Source: Protula sp. h YS-2021
Lineage: Eukaryota; Annelida; Polychaeta; Sabellida; Serpulidae
DNA length: 64,000 nt
Assembly: GCA_949752745.1 (NCBI GenBank)
Contig: OX457025.1
Span: 51,171,098-51,235,097 of the forward strand
Direction of reading: 5' to 3'
Shown here: positions 11,035 through 23,145 of the stretch, in pieces
Numbering within the stretch: the first letter of the stretch is position 1
How the letters are laid out: the number at the start of each line of letters is the position of its first letter
Translations under genes and position numbers: made by a program
Notes under the pieces: model-generated
Databases searched by the model: none
The model's input: the letters and a program-made list of their open reading frames with translations, nothing else
Told to the model about the DNA's origin: nothing

Positions 11035-12584
11035 CAGGGTTCGTGCGCCTCCTGGAAAACCTGGAAATCTCATGGAAATTGGAAATGGTCACAAAACCTC
11101 CTGGAAAACTCCTGGAATTCCATCAAGACTCCTGGAAATCGAAATCATAAATAGTTTATTTTTATATTCATATGCATATCCAGATTTTGATATAATTATA
11201 TAAAAACAGAATGATTTTTCTATTTGTCCTGTTTATCAGAGTCTCGTAGATCGTAGACACTATCATATGAACTTCTGGTAACAAAGATAAATATTTCCAT
11301 GTCCATTTTGATTGTGACATATTTAGGCCGTTCACACATTACTCACACAGTGTGCGGGTGAGGCTTTGATCACTGGCCTTGTATATAATTTAAGTTCGCC
11401 TACACGATCTTCAGAGATCTTTGGCTTAAAATATTTTTCCGACTACTGACTTTTTGTCACAATTCAGTTGTATGATAAATTTATAGTGGAAAACGATACT
11501 ATAAACAAGAAATCATATTTATCTGTTCACGATGTTAACATATAAATATTTTTCACTATCGCTTATTCATAACAGAAAGTATGTGTTAAAAAGTGCAATA
11601 TTTAATAATTTTATTACTTTTATATCTTGGTTGATACTTAAGCTGAAGTAAAGCTTATTTCTTTATTTCACATTGGGAAGCTAGATCCTGGCCTGATTTG
11701 CCTGTCTGTTTGTAATGTGTGCGATCTTAGGGTTGAGTATGAAGGGATTAACTACGGACGTTGAGAGGAGGTCTGCATCGGAAAGCATGTTAATGGGGAG
11801 GAGTCAGTTAGGTTACAGGATATATCGGGGTCAAGTTGGAGAAGTTAAAGGATATGCCATGGTCCTTATTAAAGTCATATAATGCTGCACGGATACATCC
11901 ACAGTTATATACTGAGCGTCAATGAAAAGTGCCGGGTAAAACACTTGGTATATTTCACAATTTTGTTTATGTCATGTATAGTAAACAATGCTTAAGTATT
12001 GGGTACTAGGTTCTACACCAATGTATAATATTGCCAATCAGTGTCACGTATGGGTGACTGTATCGGCCGACTTTCGACAAAAACAGTTTTTGTCCATCTG
12101 CTACTCGAAAGCTTGGGCAATACTCAGTATTTTGGTATCAATAGAAAGCAGTTTGAAGTTATAACACGAATCAAGATTGAGATACCTGAAAACGGTTAGC
12201 TATGCCGCATTTATTGCGTGAAGAACGCTTGACTGCGCTCGGCATGATGGGGGGGAGGGGGGCATTTGAAATTTTTTGAATGCCATTGTTTCAAACTGCT
12301 TCTGCCACAATTTTGAACAGATTTTATTTAAATTTTGTGCGAATGTTTTCTGTTTAAGCCTCTCTTGAAAAATTTCTTTTTTTTGGCGAAATTTACCTAA
12401 ATTGGGGGCTTTTAAAAAATTATTGGTGTCCAATTTTTTTCCCGCAATGTTCATTGGATTCCTTTCCAATTTTGTAAGAATGTACTCTAGGTAAGCCTTT
12501 CTTGAAAATTACTGTTTTTGGTAATCCGAGGCATTTTGTTTTCCAAAATGCGTTGCAAGCTACAGTTTCATTAGATTTTTTGGT

Positions 12585-13360
12585 ATCAATTTTGTTCGCG
12601 CGATATCTCTGTTACTATTTGTCGGAAGCAAACCAAATGTTACAGGATGAGGGAATATATAGTGAAGTTATGCAAATGAAGGTTATTTTTCGATTTTTTA
12701 AAAAAAATTGAAAATGTCGACAATTTTATATTTTTGGACTTTGGTATCAATTTTGTTTGCGCGATATCTCTGTTACTTTTTGTTGGAAGCAAACCAAATG
12801 ATAGAGGAAGAAAGTATATATAGTGAAGTTTTCAAATGGCGTATTATTTGTCGATTTTGTTAAGAATAATGTGAAAATTTCGACGATTTTACATTTTAGA
12901 ACTTAGTCTTTTTCTATCAATTTTGTTCGCGCGATATGTCTGTGACTATTTGTCGAAAGCAAACCAAGTGTTACAGGAAGAAAGTATATATAGTGAAGTT
13001 GTGCAACGGCAGGTTATTTTTCAATTTTGTAAAACAAATTGTGAAAATTTTCGACGTTTTTACTTTTTTGGACCTAGTTTTTTTGTATCAATTTTGTTCG
13101 CGCGATATCTCTGTTACTATTTATAGGAAGCTAGCCAAATGTTACAGGAAGAAAGTATACATAGAGAAGTTGTGCAACGGCAGATTATTTTTCGATTTTG
13201 TAAAGAAATGTGAAAATTTCGATGTTTTTACATTTTTGGACTTAGTCGTTTTTTGTATCAATTTTGTTCGCGCGATATCTCTGTAATTTTTTTATCGGAA
13301 GCAAACCAAACCTTACAGACAGAAAGTATATATAGTGAAGTTGTGCAACGGCAGGTTATT
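12585..13360 (+). repeat. Five tandem units of 160-171 bp (Helitron-like interior)
   Basis: AATTTTGTTCGCGCGATATCT recurs near 12,590, 12,750, 12,921, 13,092 and 13,262 together with GAAAGTATATATAGTGAAGTT (21 positions, slightly variable). Confidence 0.8.
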
Positions 13361-13361
13361 A

Positions 13362-13640
13362 TCCTCCGTGTAAGGGTGGGATATAGTGATGAACTTGTCC
13401 GTCTGTCTGTCTGCACTTTTATTCGCGCGATATCTCCGAGGCATTTTATATTGTAGGCATAAAAAGACCATCAATTGTACGTGTGCAGCGGCAGGTTATT
13501 TTTGAAAAATATTGAAAAAAAAAATAAAGAATTGGTGCAAGGTTGAAAAATATGCTGTTATGAACTTTTCTTCAGTCAAAGTGTAGCAGGTTTTTTAATA
13601 TCCTGTTACACGGGGGATCCTGCATCACCAAGGCTCTAGT
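13362..13640 (+). mobile_element. Short Helitron-like element
   Basis: It begins ATTATCCTCCGTGTAAGGGT with GTCTGTCTGTCTG, and ends TTACACGGGGGATCCTGCAT, CAAGGCTCTAG. The two ends form the TATCCNCCGTG / CACGGGGGAT inverted pair. Confidence 0.6.
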
Positions 13641-14235
13641 AATGTACTGTTTTCTGTAACATTTATTTGCGCTCCTCCAAAAAATAGCCTGATGCCGCCG
13701 TTTGTTTTTCAAAAAGTTCTGATAGTAATTTTAGTCTGATTGCTTTCATTTTAGGCGTAGTCCAACGTTAGGGCTGTTTGAATTTACTTTGTTTAGATGC
13801 ACAGGAGACTGAGCAAATGACAACCTTTGAAAAACTTCAGTAACCAGTTTTTAAACTATGACTTCCTCTTTTTGGCGTACAAACAAGTCTTGATTGACTA
13901 CATATCAGCTGGTCAAAGTGTCCCTGGACATTCTTGTTGAAATCTGGAAAACTAATGAAATCTCCTGGAAAACGGATCCAAAGTTTCCTGGAAACTCCTG
14001 GAAATTGACCAGGAAAATTCCGCACGAACCCTGTGGAAGGCCTCTCTTAAAATGGTACTTTTTTGGCGATCCGCCAAAATTTGGTCTAGTGGGGGCATTT
14101 TTAATTGTTTTGGACTCAAAATTTCAAAATGCTTCTTTTCGCACAATTTGGGTAGGATTCCTTTCCGATTTTGTACGATTACTCTCTAGGTAGGCCGCTG
14201 TTGAAAGGTAACTTTTCTTGGCGATCCACCAAAAA

Positions 14236-15112
14236 TTATCCCCCGTGGAACGGAGGGATTTAGTTTTGAACTTTTCGGTCTTTCCGTCTGTCACGCTTCA
14301 GTCTCACGCGCCTTCAGGCCACATTAATATCTAGATTCGTTTCAAATTTTGTACACGGCTTCTCTGGACCCTTCAGCAGTGCAGTGACCAAGAATTTTTC
14401 CGGATCGGGCAAAAATTGACAAAATGGCGGACTTTTGAAAATCGGCACTGGACTTAGCGTATATACGGCAGTCTCACGCGCCTACAGACCACACTAGTAC
14501 ATGGATTCGTTTCAAATTTTGTACACGGCTTCTCTGGACCCTTCCGCAGTGCATTGACCAAGAATTTTCTGGATCGGGCAAAACTTGACAAAATGGCGGA
14601 CTTTCGAAAATCGACACTTGACTTAGCGTATATACGGCAGTCTCACGCGCCTACAGGCCACATTAATAGATGAATTCGTTTCATATTTTATACACGGCTT
14701 CTCAGGACCCTTCCGCAGTGCAGTGACTAAGAATTTTCCGGATTGGGAAAAATTGACAAAATGGCGGATTTTTGAAAATTGCCCCTGGACTTAGCGTATA
14801 TACGGCAGTCTCACGCGCCTACAGGCCACATTAATAAATGAATTCGTTTCAAATTTTGCACACGGGCTCCTTGGAACCTTCCGCAGTGTAGTGATCAAGA
14901 ATTTTCCGGATGGGACTTGACAAAATGGCGGATTTTTCAAAATCGGCGCTGTACTTAGCGTACCTACGACCTACTGCTGGTTAATGGATTGATTCGGTTA
15001 AATGTAAGACACTACGTCTACCCATCCTTCCACTTTTAAATTTTGCTATGTCAACACGCACACACCATATCGCCCATGGGGGATAGACGTACTCCTCGAC
15101 ACGTAGTCAAGT
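14236..15112 (+). mobile_element. Helitron-like repeat F, copy 1
   Basis: It starts TATCCCCCGTGGAACGGAG and contains four units of about 180 bp beginning TCTCACGCGCCTACAGGCC, each with GACAAAATGGCGGA. It ends ATGGGGGATAGACG ... ACGTAGTCAAGTT. It closely matches 47,255-47,900. Confidence 0.75.
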
Positions 15113-15239
15113 TTGCTAAATGGGGGAGGGGGAGGCATTTTTAAATTCACTGATAGCCAATTTTTAAAATACTACATCTCCCACAATTTCGATCGGATTC
15201 TTTACTAATTTAGTTTTTTATTATTGAAGTGAGAATTAA

Positions 15240-15690
15240 CATATTGGTAGCAGAGCGTGTGCGAAAGACCAGAAAGCTCATTTCCTTCCAAGAAATTTCC
15301 ACATCACTTCCTTGGAAATTCATGGAATTTCCAAGAAGTTTCCTCTTGAACAAAGACCAGAAGGATCATTTCTTTCCAAGAAATTTCCATGGAAATTCTT
15401 AGAACTTCCAAGAAGTTCTCACCTCACTTCTGAAGAACTTCCGAGAATTTCCAGGAAGTTTCAGGAATTTACCCCTGTCTGTTTAAGACCTAAAACACAC
15501 CCCGTGCTTTGTGTTATCTGAGTTCTTTACTTCTCATAAAATACTGCTTTGTTGTGTTTGAAAAGAATGTGTGAATTTATATGTATACAAGTAAAAAAGC
15601 TTAAAACATATTAATTAAAATATAGGATTCAGTCTGAAAATTTCCAAGAAATTCCAAGAAGTTCTGAGAACTTCTTGGAAGGATTTAGAC
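15240..15690. repeat. Fold-back repeat of TTCCAAGAAATTTCC motifs
   Basis: Many copies of TTCCAAGAA and its complement sit at 15,280-15,470 and 15,638-15,690, able to pair with each other. This could be a MITE, but ends were not defined. Confidence 0.4.
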
Positions 15691-16310
15691 TGCCAACCTA
15701 GAATTTGATATCATGGAAGAACAACGGAGCTGGGATTGAAGACATTACGGTACCGTAATCAAAGAAAATAAAGAAATCGTTTCGAATGGATTCTTGCAAA
15801 ACATGCGGTATATGAAAAATAAAGCATTTTAGTAAACACTTTGGACAAAAAGGGGGTATTTTGTGGACTAAATTGTGTGTTAAGCATTGAAGGTAGCGAT
15901 GATAATAGACAATCAACTACGTTGTTTTATAAAAGCATTAAACTGCAGCATTTTGTGAGCGATAATATGTGTGTTTGAATTTTCCTTCTCGGAAGACGTT
16001 TGCGATGGTGAAACTCGGTACGTTAAACAAGTATTGTACCTTAGATTTTACCTCTGTAGCAATTTCAGTCACCAGAAGTGGACACCTTTCTGTACAAGGA
16101 CCCACAAAGGTCCGATCTGGAAGTTAATAAGGCACGTTAATAAGGCACATTAATAAACCAGCCGATTTCATTGGGTTGCTCTTGTCAAATCAACGTGGTA
16201 CATCCGTCGTTGAAATTTGCGTAAGTTTTTATGTAAACTATACTAAAGATGCTTCTTCTCCCACAATTTTTAACACATTCTTTTCACATTTTCAAAGAGC
16301 CTTTTTAGGC
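15691..16310. other. No recognisable gene
   Basis: AT-rich, without a repeat family I can name; short frames only. Confidence 0.3.
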
Positions 16311-16324
16311 CGCAACCCCTCGGA

Positions 16325-17866
16325 TTGGGGCCTATAGGTTGGGATGTCTGTCCGTCCGTCTGTCCGTCATCCTTTTTTGTACACGCCATATCTTCGGTTC
16401 TATTGGTCGTAGAGCATTGATAGTTAGCTCAAATGAAAAGTCTCGACCTATAGATGTGCCTTTTGGTACTTTTGGTCAGATAGGTCATCTAAAAGTGGTC
16501 AAATTGACCAAAATGGGCGATAATTGGGGTTTTAGGGAAATAAGCTTGTAAGAGCTATATCTTCGGTTCTATTAGTCGTAGAACATTGAGAATAGGGTCA
16601 AATGAAAGTTCTCAATATGTAAATGTATCTTTTGGTACTTTTGGTCAGATACAGTCATCCGGAAGTGGTCAAATTGACCAAAATGGGCGATAATTTGACT
16701 TTAAAGAAATAAGCTTGTACACGCTATATCTTCGGTTCTGTTAGTCGTAGACATAAGAGGTACCTCGGTGACCTTTACCTGGGTCACGGTCCAGGTCAAA
16801 AACCGGAAGTTGACTATTATCTCGAAAACGGTTAGAGATAGAGCGATTTTAAGCTCATTTTCGACCCTTTGGGCCTAAACAACGTTACATAAGAGGTACT
16901 TCGGTAACCTTGACCTTCTGGATCACGGTCAAGGTCAAAAACCGGAAGTTGACTGTTATCTCGAAAACGGTTAGAGATAGCGATTTTGAGCTCATTTTCG
17001 ACCCTTTGGGCCTAAACAACGTTACATAAGAGGTACCTCGGTGACCTTGACCTTCTGGGTCACGGTCAAGGTCAAAAACCGGAAGTTGACTATTATCTCG
17101 AAAACGGTTAGAGATAGAGCGATTTTGAGCTTATGTTAGGCCCTTTGATCCTAAACAACGTTACATCAGAGGTACCTCGGTGACCTTGACCTTCTGGGTA
17201 ACGGTCCAGGTCAAAAACCGGAAGTTTACTATTATCTCGAAAACGGTTAGAGATAGACTGATTTTGATCTCATTTTCGATCCTTTGGGCCTAAACAACGT
17301 TACGTAAGGGGTAACTCGGTGACCTTGTCCTTCTGGATCACGGTCAAGGTCAAAAACCGGAAGTTGACTATTATCTCGAAAACGGTTAGAGATAGAGCGA
17401 TTTTGAGCTCATTTTCGACCCTTTGGGTCTAAACAATGTTACATAAGAGGTACCTCGGTGACCTTGACCTTCTGGATCACGGTCCAGGTCAAAAACCGGA
17501 AGTTGACTATTATCTCGAAAACGGTTAGAGATAGAGCGATTTTGAGCTTATGTTAGGCCCTTTGGGCCTAAAAGACGTTATATAAGAGGTACCTTGGTGA
17601 TCTTGACCTCCTCCATCATGGTCAAGGTCAAACACTATAAGTTGACCAGTATCTCAAAAACGGTTTGAAAACTGAATTTGATTTATTTGTGCCCAAATGA
17701 GGTTACATTATATTCACTTCGATGGCCTTGTTCAAGGTAATAATCCGGAAGCTGACAATTACGTCGAAACACTGAAAAGTGTGTCTTTGACCAACTATGT
17801 TGTGCCTCTGCCCTTGCAGGTGGGTGCTATTTCGCTACGTGTAGCGAAATTCGGTCTAGTTATAAA
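16325..17866 (+). mobile_element. Helitron-like repeat G with seven 139-bp units
   Basis: CCCCTCGGATTGGGG hairpin and GTCC repeats open it. Seven units begin GTTACATAAGAGGTACCTCG (about 16,750 to 17,577) and contain GGTCAAAAACCGGAAGTTGA. The 3' end has the hairpin ATTTCGCTACGTGTAGCGAAAT (22 positions, palindromic arms) followed by TCGGTCTAG and TT. Confidence 0.8.
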
Positions 17867-18008
17867 AGGACTTTGGAGGAACATTTTGTGGAAAATATAG
17901 GAGCGTTAAAAATAATAAATATTATTAAAAAAACGATGTGATGCAAATGAGTTTGAGGACAAGGAACCGTGTGTTTGTGTACTTCATTTTGATCATCGCG
18001 CCGGTGAA

Positions 18009-18298
18009 ACTAAACCCGCCGGAGCTTACAAAAGTAAATCATATGAGAGATACAAGCAAGAATTATCTGCCTGGAGAGAAATAACAGACTAAAGAATTCT
18101 ATGTACGGTATAGCCATTGCCTTGTCTTTACCGAAAGATGGGATTCGTGAATTCAATGAATTCGGTATTAATGACTTAAAAAGTGAACATGGTTTGGATG
18201 CACTATTTGCCTTTTTAGATGAACATCTTGGCAAAGATGATTTTGCAGAGTCTTTGGAAAAATCCGAAGATGAGAATGAGTTGGGAGATGACGGTTAA
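18009..18298 (+). pseudogene. Decayed retrotransposon gag-like fragment
   Basis: Two adjoining frames resemble the N-terminal region of gag-like proteins common in aquatic invertebrate retroelements. The first contains SYERYKQELSAWREIT and the second IAIALSLPKDGIREF and LFAFLDEHLGKDDFAESLEK. They are separated by a stop and frame change at about 18,090. No protease, reverse transcriptase or LTR was seen, so it is a dead remnant. Recognition is from memory of the family pattern. Confidence 0.45.
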
Positions 18299-18300
18299 CA

Positions 18301-18660
18301 AAAAAATCCAGACCACCTTCAAGATCTGGATAAAAAGATGTTAAGTGAGAACTGTTTGTTGTGACCCCTTCCAGATTCGGATAAAAAGGCGAACGGTAAA
18401 ACTTGCCTGTTTTGGCCAACTTCCAGACCCGAATAATCAGACCGTACAGTAAAACTGCTGTAGTGACCAACTTCCAGACCTGGATAAAAAGGACCTACAG
18501 TAAAATCCGTTTTAGCGACCATCTTCCAGACTGGGATAAAAATGACGTGCAGTAACATCTGTTTGACAATGAATTATGGTTATGTTTGCACAAATGAATA
18601 TTTTGTTTCAGTAATAAGAAAAAAAGGAAAGTGGTTTTGGGGTTATTATTTATTGGGGGA
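18301..18660 (+). repeat. Repeat family C, copy 1 (about 50-bp internal units)
   Basis: Units of CTTCCAGACCTGGATAAAAA with ACAGTAAAACCTGTTTTAGC recur. A similar block is at 39,705-40,210 and 61,015-61,690, where it is followed by GGAGACATTTGTTTTTGTT. Confidence 0.65.
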
Positions 18661-20050
18661 TTTTTACCTTTTTTCTTATCCAATTCTATTCAATACTGAA
18701 TGTACTCGACTCAACACTTAACTTCAGTGTCATTTATCAAACGATTTATTTGGATTCCCCACCAAGACGCCGCTATAGCACCTCACTTTGCACCATTTAG
18801 ACTTACACCTGACGTGTGGCCTCTGTGCTTTCCAAAAATCAACCGCTTGCACCATTTCACCTCACACCTGGCGTGTGGCCTCTATGCTTCCGAAAAATCA
18901 ACTTCTGAAGTGCAACAACCACGATCCATACATACATGCTGGCAGGACAGCAGCCCCTAATTAAAAATGCGACCAATTGAAGTATTTCTCGCCTAAATCA
19001 AGAACCAATAGGAAAATACCTGCCCAAAAACATTTGTTGCGAGTTGTATAAAAACAGAAAAATTATGTTTTTGGAACGAGCACAACCTCATTTACATAAC
19101 AGCAATACCGGCTACAGTCTACTGAGTTTCTAAATACTTGAACTTTACATGAAGAGTTTGTGCTAACTATCAAAAAATTTTTACTCGTCTCAAAAACCAC
19201 TAAAACCGGAAGGTCCAAAACCGAAATTACTACCATCCTTCCCATCTCAATGAGCTCTAGCGTATCCAATATAAAAGTTGTAAATCCAAAGTCTGGTTCC
19301 TGATGTATCCCTTTTTAACTGGGATATATCTGTGCCCGTTTTGACTGATTTTTGAAATGCCACTCCTCCTACAGTTTTACTTCAATCGCTTTGATGTTAC
19401 GCAGGGATGTTCCCCAGGGGTTCACCTACCAGGCTGTTATATTTTTCGCTGTTCGCCAAAAATTGCCGAAATGGCGGAACTTTGAAGTTTGCCAAAAACT
19501 GGGATAAATGGTAGTAAATAACTGAATTCATTTCTTTCAGTCTTTTTCAAATAGTTGTAAAATTTTAATCAATAGTTCCTTAGGTGCTTCTCCACCTGGT
19601 CTGTGTTTTTTTTTAGCAAATGACAAAAAAATGCTGAAATGGTGGAATTTGATTTTTTCTGTAAAATTGTGTAAATGTCGGTAAATACGTGAATCATCAA
19701 AACCCAACATCTCCAACATCCCTTTTCGGGTAGCTTCCACCTGAGAAAACTGTTTTTGTGTGTTAAAATTATGAAACAGTTACGTTCTGAAACAAAATTC
19801 CTTATTTTTTGGCCTAACAGTATTCGTTTCAGAGTTTTACTCTCTTTCCTTGTTTGGTAACTCGGCTGGGTCATGTCCTTGGACATGCTTGTTAATTGTA
19901 CCAACTATGCTTCTGAATGAAAACTGAAATAAATTAAAAAGTAGGGAGAAATCCTAGTAGGGACTTGTCCTAAGTACGGACTTGTCGAGTAGGAACTTGC
20001 CCGATAGGGATTTATCTGGTAGGGACTTGTCGTGTTCCCCATTTTAGGGT
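18661..20050. other. POLQ intron 4 sequence, no gene recognised
   Basis: It contains a degenerate unit at 19,320-19,560 (ATTGCCGAAATGGCGGAAC) and a small tandem of about 18 bp (GTAGGGACTTGTC) at 19,950-20,036. Otherwise nothing. Confidence 0.35.
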
Positions 20051-20154
20051 ATCTTTGATTTTTTCATGCCTAATATTCACTGTAAGTATACCTACGCTGA
20101 AAATTTTCAGTGTAAACATACTTACCACTAGTGTAAGTATACCTACCCTGAAAT

Positions 20155-20310
<156 letters not shown>

Positions 20311-20540
20311 GGGAATTCGTGTAATGAATAAGCTCATATTGATTATAAAACTATTTTGAAAAATTATCCATTCAGGAAGGCTGTTTAGTGGTTCTTCAGA
20401 ACTGTGTATCCCTTTTCACATCGAAAGGAATTGGAGTTTATAACATTACCATCCAAAATAACAGAATTTGGCGTGAAATGTGACATAAGTTACATAGGAT
20501 AAAAAATATCGCTAAATTCAGGTACTGAAGTATCTCATGA

Positions 20541-20712
20541 ACGATAGTTTGGCAATCGAGTGCTTTGAGTAAATTAATTCAAAATCTATTTCGGTAAAAT
20601 ACCACATTGTAAACATGAAAATTCTCAATAAAAACATCGAAATTGATTGAGGAAGTTATTACACGAATCCACTAGGGATTTCATGAAATCCCTAATTACA
20701 CAGATTCCCTGT

Positions 20713-20800
<88 letters not shown>

Positions 20801-21251
20801 AAAAAAAATTGTATTGCGACAACCGGATTTGTACGAATTTTCAACTACCGGGTTTAACAGTATGACAACCATTTTTCGGCAACCATACAAGCCTACTGAT
20901 ACGTGATATGCTAGATCTCGACCCGCCTCAGTGCTTTGAGTAAATTAATTCAAAATCTACTATAAATTTCGGTAAAATACCACATTGTAAACATGAAAAT
21001 TCTCAATAAAAACATCGAAATTGATTGAGGAAGTTATTACACGAATCCACTAGGGATTTCATGAAATCCCTAATTACACAGATTCCCTGTAACATATATA
21101 TATATATATACATATATATATATGTATACCAAAAAAAATTGTATTGCGACAACCGGATTTGTACGAATTTTCAACTACCGGGTTTAACAGTATGACAACC
21201 ATTTTTCGGCAACCATACAAGCCTACTGATACGTGATATGCTAGATCTCGA
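20541..21251 (+). repeat. Direct duplication of about 370 bp with TA tract
   Basis: The segment from GCTTTGAGTAAATTAATTCA to TGCTAGATCTCGACCCGCCT occurs at 20,560-20,936 and again at 20,932-21,257. The second copy has a shorter TA tract. Each copy carries AGGGATTTCATGAAATCCCT. Confidence 0.85.
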
Positions 21252-21488
21252 CCCGCCTCAGTGACCTAGTGGTAGAGTGTCTGCCTCGAGACTGGAAGAT
21301 CGTGGGTTTAAGCCCCGGTTGGGTCATACCTATGAGTTTAAAATTGGGACTCCTCCTAGCTACCGTGTGAGGCACTCCACATGTATGGGTTAGAAGGAGG
21401 GCTGGAGTGCCCTATTTCAGTATAATGTGGTAGGGGGAGCCCGATATGACCATAGCAGTTGAAAGGGATCTAAAGAACAATACAAAAC
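21252..21488 (+). mobile_element. tRNA-derived SINE
   Basis: The tRNA-like head has box A around GACCTAGTGGTAGAGTGT and box B GGGTTTAAGCCCC, followed by a family body (GGGTCATACC ... GAGGCACTCCACAT ... GATATGACCATAGCAGT). Related copies lie at 26,350 (headless) and 63,875. It is not a functional tRNA gene: no cloverleaf acceptor stem closes. Confidence 0.75.
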
Positions 21489-21746
21489 TAGATCTCGACT
21501 AGTCACAATGTCCCTGAGCATTCTTGTTTTTTTTTTGTTTTTTGTTTTTTTTTTTTTTTTTTTTGGTACTAATACTGTGAGTAAAAACTTAGAAAAATAG
21601 GAAGTAAGACATGGTATCTTTGATGTAGATTGTCAGTGTGGGGGTATGACTGATAACGCGCTTTATTTCTCAGTACGGTAGCTTGATTTATGAAAGGACC
21701 TCTGATGATACGTTTATCTGCACTGAGCAAGCCCGCGTGTTCATAG

Positions 21747-21912
21747 GTGCTGTTTATTGAACAAAAGCTGCCACCTAGCGGTGACGTCAGCAACCCACAG
21801 CCCAGCAAGACGCTAGGGCCTGCGCGCCGGAATGCCAGAGGCCGCATCAAACTGCAATACAGTACGGCCAAGGACGTGCTCGAGAAACTCAAGCCTCTGC
21901 ATTCTCTGCCGG
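21747..21912 (+). CDS. POLQ: POLQ exon e (thumb, insert 1 region)
   Basis: The acceptor is GTTCATAG and the donor is CCGG|GTAATG; the exon starts in phase 0 and ends in phase 1. It encodes VLFIEQKLPPSGDV, a basic variable stretch (the insert 1 region), then YSTAKDVLEKLKPLHSLPG. The last bases of the exon together with the donor are the seed sequence of the minisatellite that follows, so dozens of donor look-alikes lie immediately downstream. Confidence 0.9.
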
Positions 21913-22750
21913 GTAATGTCCTTAAAATCCCTGTATCCCCTGCCGGGTAATGTCCTCAAAATTACTGCATCCCCTTCCGGGTAATGACTTCAAAATCGTT
22001 ACATCCCTTACTGGGTTATGTTCTCGAAATCCCGGCACCCCGCCGGATAATTCCCTCACATCCCTGGATGCGTTGCCGGGTAATATTCGCACATCCCTTC
22101 ATCTACTGACGGGTAATGTCTTCTAATTCCTGCATCCCCTGCCTGGTAATATCTTCATAATCTCTTCACCATTTCGGATAATGTCTCCCTATTCTTGAAT
22201 CCTTTCCCCTCCCCCGCCTCCTGCCGGGTAATATCCTCAAGTTCCTGCATCCCCTCCCAGGCAATATTTTCATAATCCCCTCACCCTTCCTGTTAATATC
22301 CCCCAATCCCTGAACTCGCTCCCCGCCGGTAATGTCCTCAAATCCCTGTATCTCCTGCCTCGTAGTATCCTCAAATGCCTGGACTTTCCGTTGTGTCCTA
22401 AGATCCCTGCACCTCCTTGCCATGTAATGTCTCTGATCCCCTACACCCCCACCCCATATCTTCAAAATTCCTGCATCTGCTGCCGGGCAGGGTTGTCAAG
22501 TCCCTGCACTGCCTGTTGGATTAATGTCCTCATATCCCTGCACCTCCTTGCCATGTAATGTCTCTGCCCCCCCCTTCTCCCACTCCCATCACCCCCTCTG
22601 CCGGATAATATTTTCCCAATCTCAGATCTCTTACTGGGTAGGGTTCTGTGCACTCCTTTCTGGGTAATGTCTTCAAATACCTGCATTGTATGTCTTGATG
22701 TACTCAAACCCTGCATTCCCTGTCGGGTAATGTTATGACATTCGTGAACC
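21913..22750 (+). repeat. About 37-bp minisatellite carrying copies of a POLQ splice donor
   Basis: More than twenty imperfect units of CCCTGCATCCCCTGCCGG, GTAATGTCCTCAAAAT. The CTGCCGG|GTAATG core equals the end of the exon at 21,912 plus its donor, so the array is derived from the exon border. Confidence 0.85.
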
Positions 22751-22836
22751 AATTGCTGAGGCGTGGCACAATTTGTCGTCATGTGTGGGTATGTGTCGTG
22801 TTGCTGGTTAGTGGTGATGCTATGATTTCGTGACAG

Positions 22837-22921
22837 GCGTGATACTGGAGTGGCGACGCATCAATTCGGCCTTGTGTAAAGTTGTGTTCCCGCTGCAGAA
22901 GAAGAAGCTATTTAACAAGCG
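22837..22921 (+). CDS. POLQ: POLQ exon f (thumb/palm)
   Basis: The acceptor is CGTGACAG and the donor is AAGCG|GTGAGT; phase 1 to phase 2, 85 nt. It encodes GVILEWRRINSALCKVVFPL and a basic tail KKKLFNKR. The next coding exon is 18.7 kb downstream, beyond the recombinase-bearing mobile element; the split Arg codon is completed there (CG|A), so both junctions are intact. Confidence 0.9.
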
Positions 22922-22965
22922 GTGAGTACACACAGACCCGTGAATGTGTTCGCCTTCAGTAGCTA

Positions 22966-23060
22966 GTTATGTCTCCCCGGCCAAGGGGAGACATATAGTG
23001 TTTGTACGTTCTGTGTGTGTGTATGCGTGTACGTGTGGGTGTGTGTGTGTGTGTGTGTGG
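22966..23060 (+). mobile_element. Helitron-like repeat B, 5' fragment (interrupted by the 15-kb element)
   Basis: It has the 5' hairpin TATGTCTCCCC / GGGGAGACATA, then ATAGTGTTTGTACGTTCTG and a GT tract. It stops inside the GT tract where the recombinase element begins. Confidence 0.75.
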
Positions 23061-23089
23061 ATGCGGCTTCGTCGGGAAACAAGACGAAT
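23061..23089 (+). repeat. Left terminal inverted repeat of the recombinase element
   Basis: It begins ATGCGGCTTCGTCGGGAAAC. The outer limit is uncertain by a few bases because the flanking DNA is GT-repeat. Confidence 0.75.
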
Positions 23090-23118
23090 TGGTGTGTATC
23101 ACGTTGCAATGTTAAAGT

Positions 23119-23145
23119 GAAACGGACCGAGTTTCGGTCCGTTTC
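23119..23145. repeat. Subterminal hairpin, 12-bp perfect stem
   Basis: GAAACGGACCGA pairs with TCGGTCCGTTTC around a 3-base loop, starting 58 bases from the left end of the element. It is followed by GTTTCGC, the motif that recurs through the element. Confidence 0.6.

Larger units (their letters stand above)
11035..14033. mobile_element. hAT-like element with CAGGGTTCGTGCG ends
   Basis: CAGGGTTCGTGCG at 11035 is exactly inverted at 14033, and TGGAAG lies directly outside both ends (11029-11034 and 14034-14039). Subterminal TCCTGGAAA motifs are clustered at both ends. No transposase frame was found. The interior at 11,160-12,250 is unassigned and 12,260-13,640 holds younger repeats. Confidence 0.55.

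Noticed and set aside
21252..21330. Functional tRNA gene
   Set aside because: A and B boxes are present, but the acceptor stem does not close and a long SINE body follows. Several copies exist.
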